From Halomonas halmophila (GTDB lineage Bacteria > Pseudomonadota > Gammaproteobacteria > Pseudomonadales > Halomonadaceae): a stretch of 42,504 nucleotides of DNA. Below, in pieces: positions 33,745 through 42,453 of the stretch. The position numbers and the translations under genes are program-made. Position 1 is the first letter of the stretch. Each line of letters opens with the position of its first letter. The notes beneath the pieces were generated by a model. It ran no database searches, was not told the origin of the DNA, and worked only from the letters and a program-made list of their open reading frames with translations. Where the stretch lies: the NCBI RefSeq assembly GCF_006540005.1, contig NZ_BJOC01000014.1, positions 1 through 42,504 on the forward strand, given 5' to 3'.

Positions 33745-33918
33745 TGGAGCGGGAAACGCGATTCGATCGGACCGGCGCACCGGATCGCGACCCTCGGGTC
33801 ACACGCTAGACTCAGCTTGCTGCTTTTTCGAATCTGGAGCGGGAACGAGATTGATCGGACCGGCGCACCGGATCGCGACTCTCAAGCCACACTCTGATTC
33901 TGCACTGCTTTTCGAATC
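33745..33918 (-). repeat. Two degenerate tRNA-Gly 3'-half repeats in the operon spacer
   Basis: Two direct repeats of 90 (33745-33834) and 84 bases (33835-33918) lie between tRNA-Gly and tRNA-Cys. On the plus strand each opens with TGGAGCGGGAA-, the CCA end and acceptor of tRNA-Gly. Copy A matches its last 22 bases with one difference. Both then carry the same inserted segment (TCGGACCGGCGCACCGGA) in the T-loop place, and resume the tRNA with TCGCGACYCTC. They are processed-looking spacer repeats, similar in kind to the repeats after E. coli tyrT. Confidence 0.88.
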
Positions 33919-33993
33919 TGGAGCGGGAAACGAGATTCGAACTCGCGACCCTCGCCTTGGCAAGGCGATGCTCTACCACTGAGCTATTCCCGC
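33919..33993 (-). tRNA. tRNA-Gly (anticodon GCC)
   Basis: The 75-base minus-strand sequence folds into a cloverleaf with acceptor GCGGGAA/TTCCCGC, anticodon loop TTGCCAA, T-arm with GAGTTCGAATCTC and encoded CCA. It is first in the tRNA operon, 15 bases from a consensus promoter. Confidence 0.98.
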
Positions 33994-34008
33994 TCGACTC
34001 GGGGAGGT

Positions 34009-34036
34009 ATTATACGGATAAGTCGGTGACTGTCAA
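34009..34036 (-). promoter_or_regulatory. Consensus promoter of the tRNA Gly-Cys-Leu operon
   Basis: On the minus strand TTGACA, a 16-base spacer and TATAAT are exact consensus hexamers. The GC-rich CCTCCCCG just after the -10 box is typical of stringently controlled stable-RNA promoters. The pgsA stop is 20 bases upstream of the -35 box. Confidence 0.92.
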
Positions 34037-34055
34037 ACGCTTTTTCTGGCTTACT

Positions 34056-34604
34056 TCACATCGAGCGGCTCAGGTGCGGCCAGGCCGAACGCAGGTAGAG
34101 GGTCATCGACCACAGGGTCAACAGCGCCGAAACATAGAGCGTGACCACGCCCAGCAACGCGATGGGGGTTCCCGGGGCGAAGGCCAGCAGGAGCAGCAGG
34201 GCGATCATCTGCAGAGTGGTCTTGAGCTTGCCGATCCAGGAGACTGCCACACTGCCGCGCTTGCCCATCTCGGCCATCCATTCGCGCAGCGCCGAAATGA
34301 CGATTTCACGGCCGATGATGACCAGCGCCGGTAATGTCAGCCAGATGGCGTCATAGCGCTCGATGAGCAGCGCCAGGGCCACGGCGACCATGAGCTTGTC
34401 GGCGACCGGGTCAAGAAAGGCACCGAAGGGGGTCGATTGATCCCAGCGACGTGCCAGGAAACCATCCAGCCAGTCGGTCACGGAGGCCAGGGCAAACAGG
34501 CCGGCCGCCACCGGCAGGCTCCACGAGAAGGGTAGATAGAAAAAGACTACCAACAGCGGGATGAAGATGATTCTGGCCAACGTCAGGATATTGGGGATAT
34601 TCAT
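34056..34604 (-). CDS. pgsA: CDP-diacylglycerol-glycerol-3-phosphate 3-phosphatidyltransferase
   Basis: This 182-residue inner-membrane enzyme makes phosphatidylglycerol phosphate, the committed step to phosphatidylglycerol and cardiolipin. The CDP-alcohol phosphotransferase motif DG-x2-AR-x8-G-x3-D-x3-D is seen in [19 protein letters not shown] and FLDPVADK, after an N-terminal [16 protein letters not shown]. About four membrane helices follow. It lies 69 bases after uvrC and before the tRNA operon, as in E. coli. Confidence 0.96.
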   Translation of the reverse strand: MNIPNILTLARIIFIPLLVVFFYLPFSWSLPVAAGLFALASVTDWLDGFLARRWDQSTPFGAFLDPVADKLMVAVALALLIERYDAIWLTLPALVIIGREIVISALREWMAEMGKRGSVAVSWIGKLKTTLQMIALLLLLAFAPGTPIALLGVVTLYVSALLTLWSMTLYLRSAWPHLSRSM

Positions 34605-34673
34605 CGATGCTGCGGTCCTTGCGGTGAAGGGAATGCCGGGTGTGTGTCACCATTCTATCCGCCTTGCGGGTCA

Positions 34674-36488
34674 TCATCCATGCAAGGCGCGGTAAATCGA
34701 TTCGGCCAGTGAGGCGTTGATGCCGGGCACGCGCGCCAGCTCCTCGCGGTTGGCGTTCTTGACGCCCTGCAGGCCACCAAAAAAGCGTAACAGTTCGCGG
34801 CGGCGGCGTGGGCCGATGCCGGGGATTTCCTGCAGGGTCGAGGTGCGCCGGGTCTTGTCGCGCCGAGTGCGATGCCCGGTGATGGCGAAACGATGGGACT
34901 CATCGCGAATGTGCTGCAACAGGTGCAGGGCCGGTGAAGAGGTGTCGAGGTCCATGGTGCGATCCGGTGTTTCGATGAACAGGGTCTCGAGCCCGGCCTT
35001 GCGGGTCGTGCCCTTGGCCACGCCGATCAGGCCGACGTGCTGCACGCCGAGTTCGGCGAAGACTTCCCGGGCCATGTTGAGCTGCCCCTTGCCGCCATCC
35101 ACGATCAACAGGTCGGGCGCTTCACCTTCACCTTCCTGGAGTCGCTTGAAGCGCCGGGTGAGGGCCTGGCGCATGGCGGCATAGTCATCGCCCGGCTCGA
35201 TGTTCTTGATATTGAAACGTCGATAGTCGGACTTGCGCGGCCCATTGGCATCGAAGACCACGCAGGATGCCACGGTGGCTTCCCCCTGGCTGTGGCTGAT
35301 GTCGAAACATTCGAGCCGAGCCGGTACCTCATCCAGATCGAGGGCATCGCGCAGGGATTCGAAGCGTCTGGCCAGCTGACTCTGGCTGGCCAGCTGAGAG
35401 TCCAACTGCTGCTCGGCATTGGTGCGTGCCAGTTCCAGCCACTGCGCGCGGTGACCACGCACGCGTGAAGTGAGCCGGACGCGTTTGCCGGCCCGCGTTT
35501 CCAGTGCCCCGGCGATCAGGTCGGTATCGGAGAGCTCGTGGCTGGTCAGGACCTCGGCCGGGATTTCCCGTGCCTGGCCGAGATAATACTGGCTGATGAA
35601 GTCGCCGAGCAGATTGTCGGGGGCCAGGTCGAGCCCATTGCGGGGAGTATGATGATTGGCGCCCAGCAGTCGGCCGCCACGCACCGAGAGCACGGAAATA
35701 CACAGGGCACCGGGGCGGCTGGCCAGAGCGAAGGCATCGGCGTCACCATTGCCGGTGTCGACGAACTGACGCTGCTGCAGTTGTCGCAGCTGCTGAATCT
35801 GGTCGCGTAGACGCGCGGCTTCCTCGAAGTCCAGGGCCTGGCTGGCTGTCTCCATGTCGCGGGTCAGCTCCTGAGTGACCGCCTCGCTCTTGCCTTCGAG
35901 ACACTGCACGGCGTGCTCCAGATCCCGGCGATAATCCGCTTCGCTGATGTAGCCGACACAGGGAGCGGAGCAGCGGCCGATCTGATACTGCAGGCAGGGG
36001 CGGCTGCGGTGTGCGAAGACGGTGTCCTCACAATTGCGGATGCGGAAGATCTTCTGCATCAAGGACAGGCTGTCGCGTACCGCATGACTGCTGGGATAGG
36101 GTCCCAGGTAACGTCCATCGTCATGGCGCGTGCGCACCCGCTTGTATTCCAGTGCCGGAAAGGGATGGCGGTCGGTGACGAACACGAAGGGATAGGACTT
36201 GTCGTCGCGCAGCAGGATGTTGTAGGGCGGACGCTTGTCCTTGATGAGCGTCTGCTCGAGCAGCAGCGCTTCGGTCTCGCTGTTGGTGACCGTGACCTGG
36301 ATATCGGCAATGCGGGCCACCAGGGCCTGTGTCTTGGTGTTCAGCGCACCACGGAAATAGCTGGCCAGACGGGCCTTGAGGCGACGTGCCTTGCCCACGT
36401 ACAGGGTCTCGCCCTGCTCGTCGAGCATGCGGTAGACACCCGGGGATTGGGTAACGCTGGAGAGGAACTGGCGTGAATCGAAGCTCAT
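34674..36488 (-). CDS. uvrC: Excinuclease ABC subunit C
   Basis: This 604-residue nuclease makes both incisions in nucleotide excision repair with UvrB. The N-terminal GIY-YIG domain (GVYRMLDEQGETLYVGKA), the cysteine cluster near residues 145-175, the UVR helical hairpin (EAARLRDQIQQLRQLQQRQF), the RNase H-like 5' nuclease (ECFDISHSQGEATVAS, LLIVDGGKGQLN) and the C-terminal double helix-hairpin-helix are all in order. Length is standard. It follows uvrY after 58 bases. Confidence 0.98.
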   Translation of the reverse strand: MSFDSRQFLSSVTQSPGVYRMLDEQGETLYVGKARRLKARLASYFRGALNTKTQALVARIADIQVTVTNSETEALLLEQTLIKDKRPPYNILLRDDKSYPFVFVTDRHPFPALEYKRVRTRHDDGRYLGPYPSSHAVRDSLSLMQKIFRIRNCEDTVFAHRSRPCLQYQIGRCSAPCVGYISEADYRRDLEHAVQCLEGKSEAVTQELTRDMETASQALDFEEAARLRDQIQQLRQLQQRQFVDTGNGDADAFALASRPGALCISVLSVRGGRLLGANHHTPRNGLDLAPDNLLGDFISQYYLGQAREIPAEVLTSHELSDTDLIAGALETRAGKRVRLTSRVRGHRAQWLELARTNAEQQLDSQLASQSQLARRFESLRDALDLDEVPARLECFDISHSQGEATVASCVVFDANGPRKSDYRRFNIKNIEPGDDYAAMRQALTRRFKRLQEGEGEAPDLLIVDGGKGQLNMAREVFAELGVQHVGLIGVAKGTTRKAGLETLFIETPDRTMDLDTSSPALHLLQHIRDESHRFAITGHRTRRDKTRRTSTLQEIPGIGPRRRRELLRFFGGLQGVKNANREELARVPGINASLAESIYRALHG

Positions 36489-36546
36489 CGAAGTGCCGAT
36501 AACGGATGCAACCCGGTCATCCTACCAGACCCGTCACCGGCTTGGG

Positions 36547-37194
36547 TCACTCGGCTTCGCTGAAACCGTCTACCAGGCCGAAGCGCAGCCCCATGTGAGT
36601 CAGTTCGACGTCGGAGTGAACGCCCAGCTTCTCGAAGATGCGGTAGCGATAGGTATTGACCGTCTTGGGACTGAGGAACATTTGATCGGCGATGTCGGCG
36701 ACCTTCTGGCAGTTGACGATCATCATGGCCACCTGCAGCTCGCGCTGGGACAGATGGTCGAAGGGGTTGTCATTGTCGTCGATGCGAAACAGCACCAGCC
36801 GCTGGGCAATGTCCGGGCTGATGTAGCGCTTGCCATTGAAGATACTGCGTATGGCCTGGACCATTTCGTCATGCTGCGAGCCCTTGCTGATGAAGCCATG
36901 CGCACCGGCTTCCAGCAGGCGCTGGGCGAAGGCTTCCTCGACGAAGGCGGTCAGCACCAGAATGCGCACGTCCGTTGTCAGCCGAGTAATCTTGCGGGTG
37001 GCTTCCAGCCCACCGATGCCCGGCATGCGAATGTCCATCAGGATGACATCCGGCTTGAGCTGGCGAGTCTGCTGGATGGCCTGTTCGCCATCGGCGGCTT
37101 CACCGACCACACTGATGTCCGGCTCATCGTTCAGCAGGTGGGCAATGCTGGTGCGCACCAGGTGGTGGTCATCGGCGATCAGAACTCTTATCAA
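36547..37194 (-). CDS. uvrY: Response regulator UvrY/GacA
   Basis: This 215-residue regulator is the partner of the BarA/GacS sensor kinase and activates small RNAs of the Csr/Rsm system. The receiver domain has Asp54 (VILMDIRMPG) as phosphorylation site, acidic Asp8-Asp9 and a Lys in FISKGSQHDE. The LuxR-type helix-turn-helix follows (LSPKTVNTYRYRIFEKLGVHSDVEL). The order uvrY-uvrC-pgsA is conserved in gammaproteobacteria. Homologues are called gacA in pseudomonads. Confidence 0.96.
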   Translation of the reverse strand: MIRVLIADDHHLVRTSIAHLLNDEPDISVVGEAADGEQAIQQTRQLKPDVILMDIRMPGIGGLEATRKITRLTTDVRILVLTAFVEEAFAQRLLEAGAHGFISKGSQHDEMVQAIRSIFNGKRYISPDIAQRLVLFRIDDNDNPFDHLSQRELQVAMMIVNCQKVADIADQMFLSPKTVNTYRYRIFEKLGVHSDVELTHMGLRFGLVDGFSEAE

Positions 37195-37326
37195 GGTGAA
37201 GCTCCTACTGCGAAGGGGGCAGGGTCGCGAAGCGCCGTCTGCGTCTTATGAGCCGACTTGTCACATGGTCAAACCATATTAGCATAACTTGTTATTGCAA
37301 CAGTTTATCATTTTTGGGGTTGCGGG

Positions 37327-37355
37327 TTGACGTGGCGAGGCGACATCAATATTAT
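37327..37355 (+). promoter_or_regulatory. Promoter of tRNA-Ala
   Basis: TTGACG, a 17-base spacer and TATTAT form a strong sigma-70 match, about 30 bases before the tRNA 5' end. Confidence 0.88.
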
Positions 37356-37384
37356 ATGCATCGTTCTCGCACGGCGAGACACGT

Positions 37385-37460
37385 GGGGCCTTAGCTCAGC
37401 TGGGAGAGCGCAACACTGGCAGTGTTGAGGTCAGCGGTTCGAGCCCGCTAGGCTCCACCA
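37385..37460 (+). tRNA. tRNA-Ala (anticodon GGC)
   Basis: The 76-base sequence folds with acceptor GGGGCCT/AGGCTCC, anticodon loop CTGGCAG, T-arm AGCGGTTCGAGCCCGCT and encoded CCA. It is a single-gene unit with its own promoter and intrinsic terminator. No integrase or attachment repeat is seen nearby. Confidence 0.98.
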
Positions 37461-37475
37461 AGAGTTTTGAAAATT

Positions 37476-37510
37476 AAGCCGGCTGATGCAATGCATCAGC
37501 CGGCTTTTTT
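37476..37510 (+). terminator. Intrinsic terminator of tRNA-Ala
   Basis: AAGCCGGCTGATGC pairs perfectly over 14 bp with GCATCAGCCGGCTT around AAT, followed by TTTT, 15 bases after the tRNA. Confidence 0.97.
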
Positions 37511-37612
37511 GTATCACTCTATATGAACAATGATGAGCTGGGGCCTGGTCCCGCGGCCACGGGCCGACCGCTTGACTCTAGCCAGGGCCCGGGGCGGCCG
37601 CCTTGGACGCAC

Positions 37613-38377
37613 TCAAGCGCCGGGCGGGATGACCTGATCGCCCAGGGTGCTCTCGCCGGGCTCGATGCCCAGCGCCGAGGCCGTGCCCTCGAGCACGGCC
37701 TGCGCGGCCCGAAAGGCCTCTGCGGGGCGCCGGGCGCGGATGCACTCCATGACCTGGCGGTGCCGTTCGAGGCTATCTTCCGGATCGGTGGCACTGATGT
37801 TCGATTTCTCGATCAGCAAGTGGATCGACGGTCGCAGGATATGCGACAGCTGGGACCAGACGATGTTGTGCGTGGCCTTGAAGATGGCGACATGAAAGGC
37901 AACGTCGTGTTCGGTGTGCAGGCGGCGTTGCTCAGGGTCGACCCCCGCCCGCAGATGCTGTCCCATGCCTTCGAAGGCTTCCTCGATGGCCACCAGGTCT
38001 CTGGCCGTGGCACGCCTGGCGGCGGTCATGGCCACGTAGGGCTCCACATCCAGCCGGAAGGCCAGGATTTCGCGCTGAATGCTCGGGTTGGGCGCGGCGT
38101 AGCGCGTCATCCAGTCGGTGACCTGGGGGTCGAGGATATTCCAGCCTTCATAGTCGCGAACCTTGGAACCATGACCCGAGATACGCTCGATGATGCCGAC
38201 ATCCACCAGCATGCGCAGGTCGCTGCGCACGGCCGAGCGGTTGAGTTCGAAGCGGTCGGCCAGGTCGACCTCGCGGGGGACGAAGTCCCCCGGGCTATAG
38301 CGGCCGGAGAAAATCGCCTCGGCGAGATGCTCGGCAACGGAAGGGCGGGTGCGTGTAGGACGGGCGGGTGCTGGCAC
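37613..38377 (-). CDS. GntR-family regulator, FadR/FCD subgroup
   Basis: This 254-residue repressor has an N-terminal winged helix (SVAEHLAEAIFSGRYSPGDFV, RSAVRSDLRMLVDVGII) and a C-terminal FCD all-helical ligand domain with metal-site histidines in HDVAFHVAIFKATHN and RHRQVME. FCD regulators of sugar-acid operons bind the operon's substrate or intermediate. It is last in the operon starting at 42364, 128 bases after the XylX-type gene, so it probably controls that operon and itself. Confidence 0.92.
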   Translation of the reverse strand: MPAPARPTRTRPSVAEHLAEAIFSGRYSPGDFVPREVDLADRFELNRSAVRSDLRMLVDVGIIERISGHGSKVRDYEGWNILDPQVTDWMTRYAAPNPSIQREILAFRLDVEPYVAMTAARRATARDLVAIEEAFEGMGQHLRAGVDPEQRRLHTEHDVAFHVAIFKATHNIVWSQLSHILRPSIHLLIEKSNISATDPEDSLERHRQVMECIRARRPAEAFRAAQAVLEGTASALGIEPGESTLGDQVIPPGA

Positions 38378-38505
38378 TGGCGGGCTCCGCGAAAAATGGC
38401 GCTGATGCTAGCCGATGTCGAAAAGGGGCGCAATCTGGCTGACACGCGTGCATGCGGCGGATGTCAGCCAGTTGCGCTGAATGGTTTCCGGTCTGGCGCG
38501 GCGTA

Positions 38506-39660
38506 TCAGGTGCGCCGCTGCTGGTCGGCCAGCCAGCGGCGAATGCCGTAGGTCCATGGCGCCAGCCGATCGCTGCGGTCGACACGGTTGATCAGGGCCC
38601 CCAGGCGCGGCGTGGCGATGGTCACCGTATCGCCGCGATGATGCGTGAAACCCTGGCCCGGGCCGTCCCTGTCGTGAATCGGCGAAAACATGGTGCCCAG
38701 AAACAGCATGAAACCATCTGGATATTGATGATGGTCACCAATCGTCTGACTGACAAGCGACTCGGGAGATCGGCTGATCTCGCGCATGTCACTCGAGTCC
38801 TCGAGCATGAAGTCGTCGCTTTCGCCCTCGATGCGCAGGCTGACCATGGCATGGCGCACATCCTCCATGGAGAAGTGCGCGTCGAATAGCCGAATGAAGG
38901 GGCCGATGGCACAGGAGGCGTTGTTGTCCTTGGCCTTGCCCAGCAGCAGGGCACTGCGACCTTCGATGTCGCGCAGATTGACGTCATTGCCCAGGCTGGC
39001 GCCGACCGGCTGGCCGCGCGAGCTGACGGCCAGCACGATTTCGGGTTCCGGGTTGTTCCATTGCGAGGCCGGGTGCAGGCCGACCCAGGCGCCGAAGCCC
39101 ATCGAGGACAACGGCTGGGCCTTGGTAAAGACCTCGGCATCCGGGCCGATACCGACCTCCATGTACTGGGACCAGGCGCCGCGCGCCTTGAGTTCGTCAC
39201 GCAGGGCCAGGGCATCTTCGGATCCCGGGACGATACGCGACAGATCGCCACCGATGAGCTGCTGCAGCTCCGTGCGCAGCTCGCCGGCCCGCTGGGGGCT
39301 GCCGGCGGCCTGTTCCTCGATCACCCGTTCGAGCAGGCTGACCGCAAAGGTCACGCCACATGCCTTGATGGCCTGGACATCACAGGGCGCCAGCAAGTGC
39401 GGTGTTACCTGGGGCGATTGCGCGGAGTTGTCGAGCAGGGTGGTGACATCGCAGAGCACGGGCCCAGTGGCCTGCGCGACCAGCCGGGCAGCATCGTCGC
39501 GGTCCAGCAGGTCGGCCATGATATTGACGCTGGCTGAGATATCGATGACCTGGTCATCGCGCACCGTCACCAGGGTCGGGCCCCTGGCATCACCGCAACA
39601 GACTCTGCCGACCAGCAGGGCCTGTTGGTGATCCTCGGGGAGTCGATAATCGTGAGACAT
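38506..39660 (-). CDS. FAH-fold 2-oxo-3-deoxy-pentonate dehydratase, XylX-like
   Basis: This 384-residue enzyme has the fumarylacetoacetate hydrolase fold over its C-terminal two thirds (PEPEIVLAVSSRG, LRDIEGRSALLLGKAKDNN), with acidic metal ligands in the PEPEI segment. The start LLVGRVCCGDARGPTLVTVR and the end GALINRVDRSDRLAPWTYG match Caulobacter XylX, the 2-oxo-3-deoxy-D-xylonate dehydratase. It should give 2,5-dioxopentanoate, the substrate of the dehydrogenase encoded 73 bases upstream. ATG 39660 has an AGGAAA site; the long in-frame extension overlaps that gene. Other 2-oxo-3-deoxy acids (arabinonate) are possible substrates. Confidence 0.85.
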   Translation of the reverse strand: MSHDYRLPEDHQQALLVGRVCCGDARGPTLVTVRDDQVIDISASVNIMADLLDRDDAARLVAQATGPVLCDVTTLLDNSAQSPQVTPHLLAPCDVQAIKACGVTFAVSLLERVIEEQAAGSPQRAGELRTELQQLIGGDLSRIVPGSEDALALRDELKARGAWSQYMEVGIGPDAEVFTKAQPLSSMGFGAWVGLHPASQWNNPEPEIVLAVSSRGQPVGASLGNDVNLRDIEGRSALLLGKAKDNNASCAIGPFIRLFDAHFSMEDVRHAMVSLRIEGESDDFMLEDSSDMREISRSPESLVSQTIGDHHQYPDGFMLFLGTMFSPIHDRDGPGQGFTHHRGDTVTIATPRLGALINRVDRSDRLAPWTYGIRRWLADQQRRT

Positions 39661-39733
39661 GGGCAGGGTTTCCTGTCGGGACCCTCCCAGAGGGTGACGC
39701 ATCACCATGGGAGGGCGATGGGACACGGCGTGA

Positions 39734-41311
39734 TCAGTGTTCGCGCTTGCCGTCGACCAGGCGACTGAGCGAGGCCGGGTTGTCGTCACGCAGGGCGTCG
39801 GGCAGCAGTGCCTGCGGCAGGTTCTGGTAGCACACCGGGCGCAGGAAGCGGTGGATGGCCGCGCTGCCCACCGAGGTGGTGCGCGAATCCGTGGTGGCCG
39901 GGTAGGGGCCGCCGTGAACCATGGCATCGCAGACCTCGACACCGGTAGGCCAGCCATTGGCCATTACCCGGCCGGCACGCCGCTCGAGTGTCGGCAACAG
40001 CTGGCGTGCGGTCTCGGTATCGGCGTCATCCATGTGCAGGGTGGCGGTCAGCTGACCTTCCAGATGCTCTGCCACCCGCTTGACCTCGGCCTGGTCGGTG
40101 CAGGCGATGACCAGCGAGGTCGCGCCGAAGACTTCCTGCTGCAGCGTCTCGTCGGCCAGGAAATCCTGTCCCTTGGCCACGAACAGGCCGGACCGGCACT
40201 GATTGGGCGCTTCGCTGGACTGGCCGCGTGCCACCTCGGTGGCCTTGCCGCTTGACGTCAGCGCGGCGACGGCCTGGTCGTAGGCCTGCTGGATGCCCGG
40301 TGTCAGCATGGTCTGGGTGCCACTGGCCTTGACGGCCTCGGCCGCTGCCGAGAGGAAAGTGTCCAGCCCCTGGCCCTCGACCGCGATCACCAGGCCGGGG
40401 TTGGTGCAGAACTGACCGGCCCCCATGTTGAGCGAGCCAATGAAGGCTTCGCCCAGCTCGGCGGCACGATGGTTCAGCGCTTCCGGCAGCAGGAAGACCG
40501 GGTTGATGCTGCTCATCTCGGCATACACCGGAATGGGTTCCGGGCGATCCTGGGCCAGCCTGGCCAGGGCAGTGCCGCCGCCCCTCGAGCCCGTGAAGCC
40601 CACGGCCTTGATGTCGGTATCGGTGACCAGCGCCTGGCCCAGCTCGTTGCCGGTGCCCTGCAGCAGGGAAAATACGCCTTCGGGCAGCCGGCATTCGGCG
40701 ACGGCACTCTGAATGGCGCGGCCGACCAGTTCGGAAGTTCCCGGATGCGCCGGATGGCCCTTGACCACGACCGGGCAACCGGCGGCCAGCGCCGATGCGG
40801 TATCGCCACCCGCGACCGAGAAGGCCAGCGGGAAGTTGCTGGCGCCGAACACGGCGACGGGGCCGAGTGCCACGTGGCGCTGGCGCAGGTCGACGCGCGG
40901 CATGGGCTGGCGGTCCGGCAGGGCCGGGTCAACACGCACATCCAGCCATTCGCCGGCACGCACCACCCTGGCGAACATGCGCAGCTGGCCACAGGTACGG
41001 CCGCGCTCACCTTCCAGGCGTGCGCGGGGCAGGCCGGACTCGGCCATGCCACGTTCGATCAGCTCGTCACCGATGCCCTCGATCTTGTCGGCGATGGTCT
41101 CGAGAAAGCCGGCACGCGCTTCGAGACCGGTTTCGCGGTAGTGGTCGAATGCCGCCCGGGCGAGCTCGGTGGCACGGCTGACCTCTGCCTGGCCGGCGGT
41201 GGTGAAGGTCGGCTCGAGGCTGTCTCCCGTGGCGGGGTCAACGGCCTGAAAGGAATTGCCCTGCGCGGTGAGGGTTTCGCTACCGATGAGTTGCTTGCCT
41301 TCTAGGGTCAT
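39734..41311 (-). CDS. 2,5-dioxovalerate (alpha-ketoglutarate semialdehyde) dehydrogenase
   Basis: This 525-residue NADP-type aldehyde dehydrogenase oxidises 2,5-dioxopentanoate to 2-oxoglutarate. It has GPVAVFGASNFPLAFSVAGG, the cofactor loop VGFTGSRGGGTALA, the general-base Glu in AEMSSINPVFL and the catalytic Cys in GAGQFCTNPG. This pattern and length (about 525) are typical of the ketoglutarate semialdehyde group from sugar-acid and hydroxyproline pathways. ATG 41311 follows AGGAGCG. It sits between the AraD1-family and XylX-type genes. Confidence 0.92.
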   Translation of the reverse strand: MTLEGKQLIGSETLTAQGNSFQAVDPATGDSLEPTFTTAGQAEVSRATELARAAFDHYRETGLEARAGFLETIADKIEGIGDELIERGMAESGLPRARLEGERGRTCGQLRMFARVVRAGEWLDVRVDPALPDRQPMPRVDLRQRHVALGPVAVFGASNFPLAFSVAGGDTASALAAGCPVVVKGHPAHPGTSELVGRAIQSAVAECRLPEGVFSLLQGTGNELGQALVTDTDIKAVGFTGSRGGGTALARLAQDRPEPIPVYAEMSSINPVFLLPEALNHRAAELGEAFIGSLNMGAGQFCTNPGLVIAVEGQGLDTFLSAAAEAVKASGTQTMLTPGIQQAYDQAVAALTSSGKATEVARGQSSEAPNQCRSGLFVAKGQDFLADETLQQEVFGATSLVIACTDQAEVKRVAEHLEGQLTATLHMDDADTETARQLLPTLERRAGRVMANGWPTGVEVCDAMVHGGPYPATTDSRTTSVGSAAIHRFLRPVCYQNLPQALLPDALRDDNPASLSRLVDGKREH

Positions 41312-41377
41312 GGTCGCTCCTGTCATGGTGCGTGAAACTCGGTCGGAATGTTCAAGAACACTGTCATCACAGCGGGT

Positions 41378-42364
41378 CTAGAGTGGAATGACTTCCACTT
41401 CATCGTCCTCTGCCCGGTGGGTCAGCGGGTTGCGCAGCGGCCGGCCGAAGGCGGGGACCTCGATCTCGAAACGGTCGCCTTCCTGCGCCTGGATGGCGTC
41501 GGCAAAGCTCAGTGTGGCCGTGCCGAAGAAATGCACATGCACATCGCCGGGGCGGCGAAAACCTGGATACTTGAAATGATGGTATTCAAGGTTGGCCAGG
41601 CTGTGGGCCATGTTGCGCTCGCCGGTGAGAAAGGGCTTTTCCCACAGGATTTCATGGCGGCGGGTGATGCGGCTGAGGCCTTCCAGGTGGTCGGGCAGCT
41701 CATCCAGCAGCAGTTCCGGGCCAAAGCTGCAGACGCGTAGCTTGGAATGGGCCAGCCACAGATAATTGAAACGTTCCGTGACGTGATCGGAGAACTCGTT
41801 GCCGACGGCGAAGCCCAGGCGACGCGGGCGGCCGTTGTCATCGATCAGGTAGAGACCTGCTAGCTCGGGCTCCTCGCCGCCATCCTGGGCAAATGAAGGG
41901 GATGGCAGTGGCGCTTCCGGGGGCACGACGCAATCGCCGTCGCCCTTGTAGAACCACTCCGGCTGAGCTCCGACCTTGCCGGCGGCTGGCTTGCCGTTCT
42001 CGACCCCCAGCTTGAACATGCGCATGGAGTCGGTCAGGTCCTCATCGCTGGCCTGTGCCTTGGCGTGCATGGCCGAGCGGGCGTCGGCGCTGCCCAGATG
42101 GGTCAGGCCGGTGCCGGTCACCAGGCAATGGGCCGGATCCGGGTGGGTCAGGGGCGGCATCAGGCGCCGGGTTTCGACCAACTGGGCGTAGTCGAGTCGC
42201 GTCTCGGTCAAGCGAGACTCGACCACCTCGGTCATGGAACGGCCCGAGCTCATGGCGTCGCAGGCCAGGTGATAGGTATCGGTGTCGGCGAGCCGCACCC
42301 TGTCCTCGTTCTCCACCAGGGCGGCGTACAGCCGGTTTTCGTGCAGGCACTGAATCAGGCGCAT
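41378..42364 (-). CDS. AraD1/GguC-family protein (FAH-related)
   Basis: This 328-residue protein matches the GguC/AraD1 family, a divergent branch of the fumarylacetoacetate hydrolase fold found in pentose and hexuronate operons. Typical segments are PAHCLVTGTGLTHLGSADARS, PEWFYKGDG, FAVGNEFSDHVTERFNYLWLAHSKLR and FFGTATLSFAD. A dehydratase or hydrolase acting on 2-oxo-3-deoxy sugar acids is likely, but I cannot name the substrate. ATG 42364 follows AGGAGGAC. It is first in the operon. Confidence 0.83.
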   Translation of the reverse strand: MRLIQCLHENRLYAALVENEDRVRLADTDTYHLACDAMSSGRSMTEVVESRLTETRLDYAQLVETRRLMPPLTHPDPAHCLVTGTGLTHLGSADARSAMHAKAQASDEDLTDSMRMFKLGVENGKPAAGKVGAQPEWFYKGDGDCVVPPEAPLPSPSFAQDGGEEPELAGLYLIDDNGRPRRLGFAVGNEFSDHVTERFNYLWLAHSKLRVCSFGPELLLDELPDHLEGLSRITRRHEILWEKPFLTGERNMAHSLANLEYHHFKYPGFRRPGDVHVHFFGTATLSFADAIQAQEGDRFEIEVPAFGRPLRNPLTHRAEDDEVEVIPL

Positions 42365-42424
42365 GGGGTTGTCCTCCTCGGCGTTTCGCCGCTGGTGCAT
42401 GCCGGTCACAATGGCATGTTAGAT

Positions 42425-42453
42425 AAATAAATCCAAATGTTGCACATAATCAA
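42425..42453 (-). promoter_or_regulatory. Candidate promoter of the sugar-acid operon
   Basis: On the minus strand TTGATT, a 17-base spacer and TTATTT lie in an A/T-rich stretch about 60-90 bases before the operon's first ATG. GntR-type operators would be expected here; none is clear. Confidence 0.45.

Noticed and set aside
37385..37612. Genomic island insertion at tRNA-Ala
   Set aside because: No integrase, no direct repeat of the tRNA 3' end and no compositional break are seen; a terminator and a normal operon follow.
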